A stretch of DNA of 64,000 nucleotides. It comes from Odontesthes bonariensis (lineage: Eukaryota > Chordata > Actinopteri > Atheriniformes > Atherinopsidae). Where the stretch lies: positions 22,726,248 to 22,790,247 of the forward strand of contig NC_134519.1 in assembly GCF_027942865.1 (NCBI RefSeq). The letters are read 5' to 3'. Below the pieces are notes generated by a model, which did no database searches, was not told the origin of the DNA, and saw only the letters and a program-made list of their open reading frames with translations. The stretch's first letter is position 1; the number at the start of each line of letters is the position of its first letter. Below, in pieces: positions 1 through 23,999 of the stretch. A program made the position numbers and the translations under genes.

Positions 1-3000
1 AAATGAATCATGCAAACTCCATTTTAGTTCCTTGTCAGAGATGATGAAACCACAGATTCTGTGTGAGGATGAATAACCAAACATCTGTTAAAGATTCATG
101 AGCCCGAATGAGAATAGATTAATAAAAAAAAAAAAAAAAATGGCCTGGTTTCTGCAGCCATTTTGGCTCTCATGGTGTTGAGAACAGGATGTTTCCTTTA
201 TGGATGTCTCTTCTCCCAAAGCCAATCCTCCTGTGTTTCCATTCCCAGGTATTTCTCAGTGTTAAGTAGGTTTAGAAGACAGTGAGGATGTCTGTAGTGG
301 TTGTTGATGGTGTTATTGTGTAAACATCAATCACAAATGTAAGCCTAGATGAGAGTGTATTTCATTTTATTTCCTTCTTCTCCCTCTTCCCTTTTCCCCG
401 TCCTCCTCCCCTCTTCCTGTCCCCTGTCTTATTAGCAATTCCTACCCATGTTGTCCCTGTTCACAGTATTAGGCTGGAGTATGGTCGTGTGGTAGTAGAC
501 ACGTGTTCTGTGTGGTCGGTAAGTTGGTGTTGTAGTGTTACGATTCGTCACTCCTCATGATGCCACCAGACGTGGAGCAGTGACTGGATCAGTGGAGACA
601 AAAGATGAAAGGGGTGACCCAGGTTCCCTAAAAAAAAAGAAAAATGAAAAAAAAAAACTGGTTCCCATTTCACACCCAGCCCATTCCATACGAACCAAAT
701 CTTGAACTTTGCCCCCCTGCACAGCACCACTCTGGGATCTTTCTCTGGATGTGAAAACCCATGGACTGTACTGTATGTATTTCCTCATTATGGTAACTTG
801 TCACTTCTACAAATGTAGAAAGAGGTGGATTGTCGTTAAAGCCTACGTGCACATTCTGCCTAACGAGGTATCCTGAAAAGTGACATTTCAAACTTTGTCA
901 AGGTTGGGAAGAAGCATTTGTATCTATTCGAGCCTCCCAAGTCCTTGAAAGCTGGAGGAGCTCAGTTTGCTTCGAGCTATATTCTATTTGAAAAAGAAAA
1001 ATATAAGGTGAATCTTTTATCTTAAATGTCCTTGCCATGGTTCATTTTCAGAAGATTTTGTGGAATTATGATGTTTTTAACTGATACTGACTCTTGCCAG
1101 AACAATTCTTTCAAGTCACAAATTAGAATATTTCCTTGTGCTCCAGCAGCTTCCTTTGCAGCCAAGCCATTACTTCACTCTGGCTGACAGACTCTCTTGA
1201 GTTTCTGGTTGCTGGTGGAGGCCAGATTGATTCATGTCCTTTTCCGTGTTTCTTAAGAGAGTAGGCTGAGCAATCCCCCGCTCGCTCCTCTGGTTTGTCC
1301 TTGCCAGGGGACGATGCACCGTTGTCTGGACGCTCCATTTACAGTTGCAGAAACCTCACTGTAAAGATACCTTCCACTGGGGAAATCTTCAAAGGCATAG
1401 ACCAAAATAAGGAAACCCTCAGACACCATAATCATGCCATCACCACCAGCCAAGCCTGAATTATTCATGTTTTTTTTGGTTTGTTAGATTGTTTCCTTTC
1501 CAGCTCTAAATTAAAGAAGGCTTTGCTTTCATTTGTCTAAGAGCTGTTCTCATTATTTTGACCAAGACACCATTTCTAGTCTTACTTTTAAAACTGCATG
1601 TCTGCAGCCTTTGTCTCCTGTCATTTCTGATTTTGCATAAGCACTAAACAAATTCATCTCTCACTCCACATCCTACAGCTGCTATTTTGATTGGATTAGA
1701 CTTGAGCTGAATTATCAGAGCTGAGACAAGCAGTAATGGGATGATGGAGAAGTGCGCCTGGCTGATTGGCTGATTACTTGGCTTATTAGTTCCATTTCCA
1801 TAACAGAAGACTAAGGACAGACTGTCATAAAACACTGGAGCTTTTTTTTTTTTTTTTTTTTAGCTTTTTTCTAACCTTTTCTAACCTGTCAGACAGAAAT
1901 ATTGTTTATGCTCAAGATTTCCTCCAGCTGGACAAAGATTTGGGGATGCAAACTGATTCTACAAGCTGATAATTGGGTATAACAGGTCGAACCATACGGC
2001 TTTGCTCACAGATTGTTCAAAGCACCTCGGAAAGATCACTGCTTCATCTTAACCTTGACCAGATATCTTCACATATCCCCGTTTTACGTGACAACACTAC
2101 CCCCTATTGGTCAACATAAGCAACAGCAACAAATAGGACAAATCAGAATCATCAGAATTGTTTGTGGGGGGTGAAATAACATACAAATTGACTGTTAGCT
2201 TCATGAGTCTGATTTTTAAATAGCCATAGTATGACCTTCTCAAGGCTCTGGGTGTAGGGCATTGTTTGCTGTGTCACACCTGTAAGCAAAGTTATCAGGA
2301 GCAGCCTCAATCTGATCAAAAGCAACACTTGTGACCCTGATTTAATGGGAGTCAGTCTGATCCATAGCATAAACCGCAAAATGTCACAGCACTGTCCCCT
2401 TCTCTATACATGACAGAGAGCTGCTCTGCAAATTATTGGCTACTCTTTGAGAAAAAGACAACTTTCATTCTTGTGTTCTTAGCAGGTTGAATCTATGCAT
2501 GCCTTTTGTACACAGTGATTGGTATTGCCAAACTCTCACCTGCACTCGTATTGAGAGCCAGGGGTGCCATTGTTGCCTGCCATGAGACTGGTCGAAACAG
2601 AGCAAGTAAAACAATTAAATTGGGTTTAATCCTTTCAAAGCCGGGGGCAATGCATGGCTCGCATTCACTGATATTCAAAGGAGCATGCATCTTAGAAAAG
2701 TAATATGTTTACTTTGGATGATTGTACTTTTACACATATCTATCCACAAACAGATGCTCTGATGTATAAGCTGTAGATAATAGGATTGATATTCCAAGCA
2801 GGGTGGTGGGACTGATCAATGCTGTATGGGCATAGGATTATCAATGGCATACATTTCCTGATTTGTGTTGAATATTGTCACTCTTTTTGAATCCCTCTGG
2901 GGTAGGAGGAGGCATGCAGAGCACCTGTTGACCTGGCTGGCACTCATTCCTAGGTTTCCACATTACCTTTAATGAAGATTTTGCTTTTTTTTTTAAAACG

Positions 3001-4009
3001 AGAAGGTGCCAGGATTATACTCGTTTTCTCCAGGTCTCAGCCAGTGTCACGCTCCATCACCTCCTCCACTCTTTAAAGGAAGCTGTATAGCTCTGTGTTT
3101 GTTGGAGCTCTCTAATACACAAACTAGCAAATCCCTAAAAAACATCACGTGTTTTTGTCAGATTTGGTTTTGGTATTCACATCTCTCCTCTCTCTTTCTC
3201 TCTCTCTCTCTCTCTAGTCTTTTCTGTCTCTGTCTCGCTCTGCGTCATCCTGGCACCTATCTCGTTTAACCCTTTTTTATGGATTACTCGTTTTTAGGTT
3301 TGTGCACTAAGTACGCATATATTTCTCTCCGACTCAGTTGATATTGACTCCTGAAACCTAGGAATGAGTGCGGAGTGCTGCAATTAAATGCAGAGCTGAT
3401 ATAAAGACTTGTAGTTCACCTTGCCATATTGAATAATGTCAAATGATAACATCCTTAGTGGATATTCATGGCATATCAAAGGGACTGTTAAACTGTGGAT
3501 ACCAAACTCTCTGGCTACACCATCTGATGCAGTTTTTAACATGTATATCTTTTGCCATGGAGTGCTGATCCTTGGATGCTAAGAGCAGAAAGTGTACATA
3601 TTAGATCAATTAGCCATATCATGTCATCAAATCTGTAGACCTTCTTGCCATGTCTGACAGAGGAAATGACTGTTGAACTGTAAATAGTGTGGGTATAGTA
3701 ACATAGGATTTAACTGCTGCCTCTTTTCTCCGGGGATCACTCCAGTTTTGCTCAGTCCCATGGCTGCTTGGTCTCAAATGAAAGGATAATAAAAATGTAC
3801 TTGTCTATAAAACACATACAAGTTCTTTTTTTATTTCAATGTATGTTTTATATACTGTCTGTCTTGTAAATTAGCTCCATTTTCGTCATAAAAGCATGAT
3901 GTGACTGTCGACTGCGTCCTGTGTCTCTTCTTCTTATGTGTTTGTGTCAGCTGATGTTGAAACAGTGTCCATAGGTTTAGAACACAATAGGTCACAAAAA
4001 GTAAAGTTT
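1..4009. other. non-coding sequence downstream of onecut3, distal part
   Basis: No coding sequence, RNA gene or intact repeat was recognised. It has a poly-A run at 123-139, a poly-T run at 1842-1861 and a (CT)n tract near 3185-3217. The short open frames match nothing I know. Confidence 0.6.
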
Positions 4010-4685
4010 TACATATCAGGACATTTCGGAAAACATCATCTGGTCCTTACCAGGTCGTAAAATTAGTTAAACGCAACCTCAGATCACCAAAAACACATGA
4101 CATATTACACTTGTGGCATTATTCATGCAACAAAAACCAAGACAAAATGCTGAAGCAATGTGTGAAAAAATGTGTGAAGCACGCTCCAAGAGTAGCTTGT
4201 ACCACCTTTAGAGTCAATAAGTTGAAGTAATCATTTTCTGTGCAACATTATCAGTCTCTCACATCCTTGTGGAGGAATTTTGCCTGCTGCAACAATTCTT
4301 CCTCTAAGAACATTGCTGATGTCTTTCCTCCTTGGCATTGTGTTAACACACACCTGAAAGCTCCAGACCAGCAAACTGACAAAAGTTCTGCTTTTATTTA
4401 GGTACTCACACTAATTTATTATAAATTAATCAATTACATTCGATCAGCTACTTACCCTCTCTATAAAAGCATAAAGGATTGGCTCAGTTTTGTTCACTCT
4501 CTGCTTTTGCGTTTTGGCTTTTTGTTTGTTAGACATTGAGCAATATGTGATGGGTTAGGATTTATATAAGGTTGAATTTACCTCATTTTAAGACTGATGA
4601 CCAGATGATTCTTTAACAAGAGTATCCTGATATGCAAAACCTTCAACTTAAAAAGGCTACAGTTTTTTCCACATGGCTGTACAAA
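4010..4685 (-). mobile_element. short, internally deleted Tc1-like element
   Basis: On the minus strand from 4343, MPRRKDISNVLRGRIVAAG resembles the N-terminus of a fish Tc1-family transposase, preceded by the typical GTGTGTGTTAACACAATG-like leader. Flanks with GTAAAATTAG.TAAACGCAACC and ...TTTTTTCCACATGGCTGTA resemble the terminal repeats of such elements. Most of the transposase is missing. Ends are approximate. Confidence 0.65.
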
Positions 4686-6110
4686 CTGAAAAAACCCTAT
4701 GTGAACTTTGTATCCTTACACACGTGATTGTTGATCATCCCCTTCCAGAATAATAAGCAGTTTTATGCTGCTCTCAAAGCTTCTGCTTTAGTTGGAGGTC
4801 TGCTTTCAAGATCTAGGATGGCGGTTTCAGAGGACTGATTTTAAACTTTAAATCTGGAGCACCAGAATGTTTCATGATGATAAAAAAAATGTGTTTTGAA
4901 ATAGATTAAAACTGAGGTACATTAGGGAACAATGTAGGCAGATATTAGCTTGTGTGTATAATTGTCTGCAAGTTAGTGAAGTTCTTGAGTTTCAAACTCT
5001 TTCTGGATGGCCTTTTATTTGTGCACATGGGCCATTACTAATGAATTATTACTTCAAGGACCGAAGCCCTTTGTTTTCTAACCATAACATTGAATTTTCA
5101 GAATGTTATGTTAATAGTGCGCTAAGTCAAGGTTTGCAGTGGGATTAAGAGATAACCATACATAATTACAGCAAAATACAACTATATGGTATAAAGTAGC
5201 TATTTATTAGTCACTACTTGACACACACTCATTATCTGTTGCAACATGGGGTGATTGCAACGAGTCTTAGGTCTACAATCAAAAACATGCTACCAAGGAG
5301 CTTCTCGGGTAATCCAAATGCAGATGTTTGCAAGAACTGGAGTGTGACGGGGAAAAAAACTCACTTGCAGTTTTGTACATTGTTTTAAAGAGGATTTGTT
5401 GCCAGTTCTTAGCATCTGAGATATTGTACCAAAACTCATATTTACACAGGTAAATAATTGTCATTTGATAGATCAATTGTCACATCAAAAAATATTTAAG
5501 TTCTATTGATTATGTATTTTAATCAGATATACTTAGACAATTCCCCCTCAAAATTGGGTTCTCTTTTCTAACACATGACTTCTTTACTCCAAATAAATAT
5601 TCTGAATAATGTGTGAAATATGATAATATTAGATGACAAATAGTAGTTTAGTGTACGAGAATTTGATTGGTCTGGTTCAAACAGCCCTTGACTTACTGAG
5701 AGTAATCTACAAAGCATCACAAGTGTTTCCAGTCTTCCCGAACTCTAGAAGAGCCCTAGTTCATTTTCACAGTGTGTGAATGGTAGGAATTTTAAGAAGG
5801 TGACATATGAAAGGCCCAAAATGACAGCCACAGGGAAAACTTAATCCAAAAAAAACCCATTGGCTAAAGAAAAGAGTTTAAGAAAATTCTCAGTTGGCAG
5901 TTTTAGGAACGTTACCTGTCTTATGCACTTTTTTGAGTATTTATTTACAGATGTTTAGAAATGGCTTCATGCAGCTGCTAAACATTCTTTCCAGGAGATC
6001 AAATTTAAAGAAGTCCTTAATACAAAGTCAGCTGATCAAATAAATTGTAGCACATCCAAAGGCCAATTGGAGTGCAGAAACATTGGTCTCCATGTACTTA
6101 TATTTATATA

Positions 6111-6124
6111 CCACTAGGTGGCAA
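6111..6124 (+). promoter_or_regulatory. CTCF-like motif
   Basis: CCACTAGGTGGCAA, 13 of 14 to the consensus, plus orientation. Confidence 0.35.
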
Positions 6125-6387
6125 CAAAGCACGGTAGAAGGGAAAAAAAGAATGAAAAAAAGCGAACAGTCCGGTTATTTGGTTCTTTATTTGTTTTGGT
6201 CAAAACACACAGTTTAACCACACTGGTTTTCTCTTGATGCATGATTTGTCCAATTTATCTCTCCATTCTTCCTCCACAGGCTAAAAAGCAGAACAACATG
6301 ACCGACAGACTCACAGCATCACTGAGATGTAGACCAGAAGAAAGGCTCTCTACATTGTGGCTGTATGTGTGCGTGGGTGTTTCGGTG

Positions 6388-6409
6388 AGTGTGTGTGTGT
6401 GTGTGCGTG

Positions 6410-6463
<54 letters not shown>
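6388..6463 (+). repeat. (GT)n microsatellite
   Basis: About 76 bases of GT units with GC interruptions near the 5' end. Open frames across it (Val-Cys or His-Thr runs) are artefacts. Confidence 0.95.
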
Positions 6464-6464
<1 letters not shown>

Positions 6465-8322
6465 ACTGTACATATGCATGCAGGCATTTGATCAACATCT
6501 TCGATTAGATGTCCACTTAACAAGCCAGATCCCCACCACCACCCTCCGCATAGCTGGGGGAGGATCCTGAATGCCTTGGCCCACACCATAAAGGTCACTG
6601 TGCAGAGGTCAAAGGTGATCACACACGCACACACTGAGAGCCGTTCTCCCATTTTTCCTCTCATCTCTCCTTCCTGTCCAGTTCCTCCACCCTCCTCCAC
6701 CCTCCTCCACCCCTCTCTGTCTCTCTCCCTCCTTCTTTTTTTAGTCTCTGTTCTATTTGAAATTGATTGTCTCTACCATCACAAAGACACTTGGTTCTGA
6801 TTGATTGATTGGTAAAGGAAGAGGGAGAGAACATCTACACTAAGGGCTTCCAGAGCTCCGAAAGGAAAAGAAAATGACGCCATTTTGATGCACTGGAAGG
6901 AGATTGAGCTGCCTGGCCGTCTGTTAGTTTAAGCTCCTGAAGCAGAGAAACCCTAGGCCGATCAGATTTAGATTAAACACAGATGAGCGGAAACACAGAG
7001 TCAAAATTAAATGCACACTCTCACAACTCCCACTCACACCTGTAAGATGAAACAAATACAGAGACAAAAATTTGGGGACAGTAACACACAAAGAGAAGGA
7101 AAAGACACGGTTATGAACCTGAAACACACACATAAATACACATATTTTATACAAATACACAAACAGCACGTTGAAGCGCTAGAGCTAACAAAGAATGCAA
7201 AGATCACCAAATGCAGATGTGTCCCCCCCACACACACAGTTTCTTTCCCTCTCCTCCACCTGTGGAGATACAGTTCAAACTGTTGTTTATATACACTTAC
7301 ATTGAAGTCATGCATAAAAGAATCGCTCATTAGCCTCTAATGACAGGGGTGCTTTGGTTGGTTCTCTTTTTTTAATATGGGAATCACGTTAACACGCATA
7401 GAAGACATTCTTTAAACACAAAAGAAGCCAAAAGTTGATGCAAAACAGAAATGACCGTGTCCTTGATGGGTTGTTTTTACCTTGATCCTCTAATTTCTTG
7501 CTTTCTTTTCACGATCAGTCTTAATCTGATTTCTTCTTCACTAATCCACAGCCTATGTGGTATCATTGTCAGCCTCTTTAGATATTCCTTATGCACGTTT
7601 TTGTCCGTGACTTTCTCCTCCTTTCAGTCTTTCTTGGAACGTCAACAAGGACACAGATTTACAAACAATAAATAAACAAAACATGTCAAACCACTGCTTA
7701 CATTTCACACACTCCTTTCAGAGAAATATTTCTTATAAAACCAGAACAATCGTTTTGCTGTGACTTTAATGCCACTCTCATTGCTAAACATTATTATCTC
7801 ACTACATGAACCTTTACAATAAAGATTTGAGGTATATCAAGATGAATTGTCTACACATGCCTGCCTTGTTGTAATGCTACCCTGGATGGAGGGACCAGCA
7901 AAGAGGCTTTGGATGGGCAGGGGTCACCAGCGGGCATTTGAAGATAGTAACTTCTGCACTGTTTTTCTTATTAGTTGGTTTGACCTGTTTGATTTTAGGG
8001 CCAGCGAATGAGAGAGAAGAGGTTTTGGTAAACAGTCAAATAGACACACACACACCTACACTCGGACTATAAATTACACAAAAATATCTCTGGCTGGAGT
8101 GTGTGTGCATGTGTGTACGTGGAGAGAACTAAGTGTGATGGTTTGATCTCACCAGCATCTAAGAACATATTTGGAAAAAAATGTGATGTAAATAATGTCT
8201 TCTCACTGTGAGACTCTTCGAATCTGAACGAAAATGTCATGAGGAACCCTCCGGTGTGGCTCCCCCATCACCCATCGTATGTCCTCCTTCACTTCAACCA
8301 TATGTGTTTGTGTTTGACAGTA

Positions 8323-8324
<2 letters not shown>

Positions 8325-8401
<77 letters not shown>

Positions 8402-8405
8402 GAGT

Positions 8406-8440
<35 letters not shown>
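8325..8440 (+). repeat. (GT)n microsatellite, long
   Basis: About 116 bases, almost pure GT, with a few GC, GA and TA units. Likely highly polymorphic. Confidence 0.95.
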
Positions 8441-8441
<1 letters not shown>

Positions 8442-9139
8442 TCAGAGCAGTCCAACTCCTGGTTGAAGGAAAAAGGCACTCAACTCTTCCTACATGAAAA
8501 AATACCTCTTTGTGTTTGCCATGCAGCATGACTGCTCTGTTGAATATGCACCTCTGCACTCTGCATGCGTGTTTGCGTGTGAAGTGTGGTTGTGTGTACG
8601 CCTACATGCGTGCATGTGTAAGCAACTCCCAGGTCCAGTTTGAACACAGCAGGACTGAAGCATCTTTGGTAACTATGGCCGTGTCACAGTCCACTTAACT
8701 CTGTGAGTTAACCACACACACACATACGTGTCCATCACCATCTCACTGGTTTGGGTGTGAACTTAAAAACAAGAAAATGTACTACCCTAATTCCAAAAAA
8801 AAAAATTGGAACACTGTGCAAAATTTAAATAAAACAGAATGCAGTGATTTGCGAAATTCATAATCTCATACTGAGCAACAGAAGATGGAAAACATATCAA
8901 ATGTTGAAAGTGAGACATGTTATTATTTTTTGAAAAATATTAGCTAATCTCAATTTGATGGCAGCAACACGTCTCAAAAAAGTAGGAAAGGGGGCAAACG
9001 AAAGGCTGGGGGAGTAAGTGGTACTTAAAAGAAACAGCTAGAGGAATACCTACCCCTCTCGAAGTAAAGATGGGCAGAGATTCAGCAATTGGAAAAAAAA
9101 TAGTGCCGACTAATTGTGGAGCAATTTCAGTTTCTTGTT

Positions 9140-9505
9140 ACATCTTTTGATTTTCTATATACACGCTTTATCCAATTCAAGGTTGCGTGAGGCTGGAGCC
9201 TTTCCCAGATGTCATGGGAGATAGAGTACACTATGCATGGGTTGCCATACCATTGCAGGGCCAACACAGTGTCAGATCTGACAAACAACCGTGCACACTC
9301 ACATTCAATCCTATGGTAAATTTAGAATCACCAATTAACCGAACATGCATGTTTGTGAACTATCGAAGAAAGTCGGAGTACCCAGAGATGTACCCTCACA
9401 CAAGCACAGAGAAGACATGCAAACTCCACACACATGAACCACCGGCCGAGAGACGGACTGAGAGGTAGCTGTGGTAACCACGACACCACCGTGCAGCCCA
9501 AATTA
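9140..9505 (+). repeat. fish interspersed repeat nested in the Tc1 element
   Basis: Blocks such as CGCTTTATCCAATTCAAGG, AGAATCACCAATTAACC and CACCACCGTGCAGCCC are those of a very common fish interspersed repeat. It interrupts the Tc1-like transposase region, so it inserted later. A short minus-strand relative lies near 27590-27655. Confidence 0.65.
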
Positions 9506-10028
9506 GGGTTCCTCAACATAAAATCATGAAGACTTTGAATATTCCATCATCTACACTACATAATATCATCAAAAGATTCAGGCAGTCTAGGCACGTCTCT
9601 GTGTGCATGGGGGGCATGGTCGAAAATCAATTTTGGATGCCGTAGATATTCAGGCCCTTAGATGTCCGCTATGCAGGTAAAAGCTCTATCGTGGAAAGAA
9701 GAGACCAAATGTGAACATGATCCAGAAACACTGCCGTCTTCTCTGGCCTAAAGCTCATTTAAAATAGGCCGAGAACTAAATAGGAGAGGGATCATCCAGC
9801 TTGTTGTCATTTCAAAAGCCTGCTTCTCTGATGATATGGGGGTGCGTTAGTGTCTCTGGGACTGGCAACATGGGCATCCCGATAGGAACTGTCGGTGCTG
9901 AAAGGTACATACTGGTTTTCGAGCAACATGTGCTTCCAGCCAGATGAGATATTTTTCAGGGAAGATTTTGTATATTTCAACAAGCAATGCTAAACCGCAT
10001 ACTGCATCTATTATAACAGCATGGCTTC

Positions 10029-10259
10029 GTGATAGAAGAGTCCAGGTGCTGGACTGACCTCGACCCATTCGAAAACATTGGGCGCATCATAAAATGCAAA
10101 ATATTGCAAAGAAGACACAGGACTATTGAGCAGCTAGAATCCCATTTAAGACATGAATGGGACATCGTTCCTCCCCCAAAGGTCCAGCAGCTGCTCTCCT
10201 CAGCTCCCAAACATTTACAGACGATTATTGAAAGAAGAGGGGATGCTACACAATGGTGA
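10029..10259 (+). pseudogene. Tc1-like transposase C-terminal fragment
   Basis: A 76-residue open segment ends at a natural-looking stop and resembles the DDE-domain end of fish Tc1 transposases: ENIGRIIKCKI for the usual ENLWRILKRKI, then QLESHLRHEWD and RRGDATQW. The upstream catalytic part is deleted or frameshifted, so no function is expected. Confidence 0.8.
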
Positions 10260-11801
10260 CCCTGTGCCAACTTTTTTTAGATATACTGCTGCCATCAAAT
10301 TCATTATGATCTAATATTTTCATGAAATAGTGAAATGCCTCTTTTTCAACATTCAAGCGTTTTTTCCCTGTTTAATTGTGAATAAAGTATGGGTTCATAA
10401 TTATTTGCAAATCATTTCATTTGGTTTTATTTGCATGTTACACATCATCTGAACTGTTTTGGATTTTGGATTGTACAACTTTTCTCCTCTCAAACTCTCG
10501 AAGAATTCCTAAATGACACCTCCAACAGGAAATATGTCATAGTGCGCTATGTAAAGACCAGAAGTCATTTCAAGGAGACATGTCACTTAAATGTTTTCTA
10601 TCAGCCCCATGGCGGGCGTCTGATGCTGCTGCCTCCCCTACCGCACCCTTTTCCTCCCGGGGCACCTCCTCTCTAGTATGATTATCTCCCGCTAGAAGAT
10701 GCTACACAACAAGTGGCTTTGCTCACCAAAGAAAAAAAAAGTAAACAGACATTTAGAAATGAGGCGGTTCTCATGGTAACCACAGAATACCATAAGCAGA
10801 GGAATGCAACGACAGTCCAGTTCAAAGACGATTAAAGATCAAGGAAGAGGTCCTTCATGTCCAGACAGTCCATCTATTCCATCACACAGATATTCACAAA
10901 TAGCACAGTTTGTCACTCTTGGTATCCCTTCCTTGTCTGTGCATAGGATCAGTCTATGACATGTTGATTTGTCTACTTTCCCTAACCTAAAGTTTTTACA
11001 TTTTGTCAAGAAGGTGCTTCTTTACATAGTTTCAGCACAACATAGCACAATAGTCACAAGAGAGAAACCATGTGCCTATGGTACTATTATTACCCGCATC
11101 AGTAGTTAAAGGAGGGAAAAATTATCGGGGGAAGTAGCAAGAGAGTAGATAGAGAATAGATAGGATAGAGAGAACGGTAGATGAAATTAAAGATTATTTA
11201 CAGTCTTTGTGTTTCATGTTGATCACATATTGTTTTTCTGAGGTATGGAATGGGCAACTCGCCCATATAGTGCTCACACTTCGAAGGTTGTAATGACACA
11301 GAGCAGACACAGCGGGGCGCATGGCGACGGAGAAGGCTGCATCTGTTCTCTGATTATCATGAAGAGGCAAACATCATTGGCACTCAGGATCCTATATTGT
11401 GACGTTTGACCTCTGTGTTTGGCCACTAGAACAGAACAGATCCCCTCCTTCCTCTGCCCCTTGCCCCCTACTCTCGGGGATGACACCTTTCCAATGTGTG
11501 GAGTGTCGTCCCTGCTTGATTGTTCTCTTTTTGTAACCTGAAAATAACCTCTCATGTGGCTACGCAGTCTATGGCTGTGTAGCCGTACTATGAGTGTTAA
11601 GAAACAAACATTCAAATACGTATCAAAGGGTGTGTTGATAAGAATTGTAATAATCAACTTTGATTTGTTTGTATAAGTGTGGAGTGTGTCCTGAGAGAAA
11701 TATACTCTGCAGGGTTGTAATTGTTTGCTGTAGGCCTGCCGGATGTATGAGCTGTGACTACATCATCATGCTCATGACACCTTTGTATTTGGTTTGAATG
11801 G

Positions 11802-11815
11802 ACAGCAGGTGGCAC
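11802..11815 (+). promoter_or_regulatory. CTCF-like motif downstream of onecut3
   Basis: ACAGCAGGTGGCAC fits CCASYAGRKGGCRS at 13 of 14 positions, plus orientation. Confidence 0.35.
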
Positions 11816-12545
11816 TGTTGCTCTGATGTGGAGCAGGCTGAGTGAAGTATTATGCCCCTCTGCCACATGCAGACCATCAGAACTTTGCACGCAGGTATGC
11901 AGTGCTGCAGGTGGTATTTGTGCCTCAAAGAACTTTTCTCAGACACCTGTCACCCACAAATATACCTCCCAATCAGCCTCAGCATGTGTAAGGAAAATGA
12001 AGACATCACTGCTGAGGTAGACTAATTGGTTTAACCTCATTATGGCCCAGAGGAGGTATTTGAGGCCGCCAAAATCAGCCCGAGTATGGGTACTGAAACT
12101 GAGCCAGGACTGTTTCTTGCACAAATTCAGGTCAGCAAACAGGGTCTTTCTTTGGACAACGAGCTACTAAATGCATCTGTTTTCACCCCAGACTCGGCAC
12201 AAATCCACACACTCTAAACCTGACTCTATATCTGGTAACTGTTACTGTGAAGCAGATCCACCTGCTCTTTGGTTCCTGGCTGTTTAGTGAAAACAGGCTC
12301 TTTGGTCTTGAAGCTATTGTTTCCTGGTGTAAAATCCTCACTTTTCAGGGCATCCGCACAAACCTACAGTGTAGTTAGGTGGATATAGATTATCTTTGGT
12401 TTTCAGGTAGATGGACAGAGAGTTACATGTGGTTGGTTTAAGGAAACTCTTAAAGCTACCAAATCTTTGGTTTAAGGAGCCTCATATCAAATGCACGTCA
12501 GCCCACTTAGAATGACATTCATATCAAAAGAAAACACAGCGAAAG

Positions 12546-12595
12546 CATCTGATTCATCTGCACATGTGCAGCACATAGAGCAGATGAATCAGATG
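12546..12595 (-). other. perfect 16-bp hairpin in the putative onecut3 3' UTR
   Basis: CATCTGATTCATCTGC at 12546-12561 is exactly complementary to 12580-12595, with an 18-base loop. It lies about 140 bases past the onecut3 stop, so in mRNA sense it would form a stable stem in the 3' UTR, provided the transcript extends this far. Its function is unknown. The stem is short for a microRNA precursor. Confidence 0.6.
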
Positions 12596-12734
12596 AGATT
12601 GGTCTGAAGCTACACACTCAGTAGCCGTGCAGAACAGCAGTTAGAGCACAATGTTTGGTGTTCAAAAGAAAAGAGAAAAAAAAAACATCTCCTCTATCCT
12701 CCACGTATCCGATCAGGCATCTGTCCTGCAGCCG

Positions 12735-23999
<11,265 letters not shown>

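Larger units (their letters stand above)
4686..8784. other. non-coding spacer with microsatellites
   Basis: AT-rich sequence carrying the two large GT arrays, a short TCCACCCTCC repeat near 6686-6713, and one CTCF-like motif. No gene is supported. Confidence 0.6.
8785..10473 (+). mobile_element. degenerate Tc1-like DNA transposon
   Basis: The ends are imperfect inverted repeats of about 200 bases (left CCCTAATTCCAAAA, right TTTTGG...GATTG) next to TA dinucleotides on both sides, as expected of Tc1/mariner insertion. Interior plus-strand transposase remnants read KTLNIPSSTLHNIIKRFR (about 9528-9580) and IEESRCWTDLDPFENIGRII to RRGDATQW (10029-10258). Internal deletions and stops make it inactive. 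It is interrupted at 9140-9505 by another repeat. Confidence 0.85.
10474..12734 (-). other. onecut3 3' UTR and proximal downstream sequence
   Basis: No coding sequence. The 3' UTR must begin at 12734, but I cannot place its end: no AATAAA on the minus strand stands out in this stretch. It contains the 16-bp hairpin and a CTCF-like motif. Confidence 0.5.

Noticed and set aside
6255..6700. Open frames rich in His-Thr or Val-Cys
   Set aside because: They are translations of the (GT)n array on both strands; no protein similarity.
8203..8559. 118-residue minus-strand open frame
   Set aside because: Most of it is a (GT)n microsatellite read as His-Thr.
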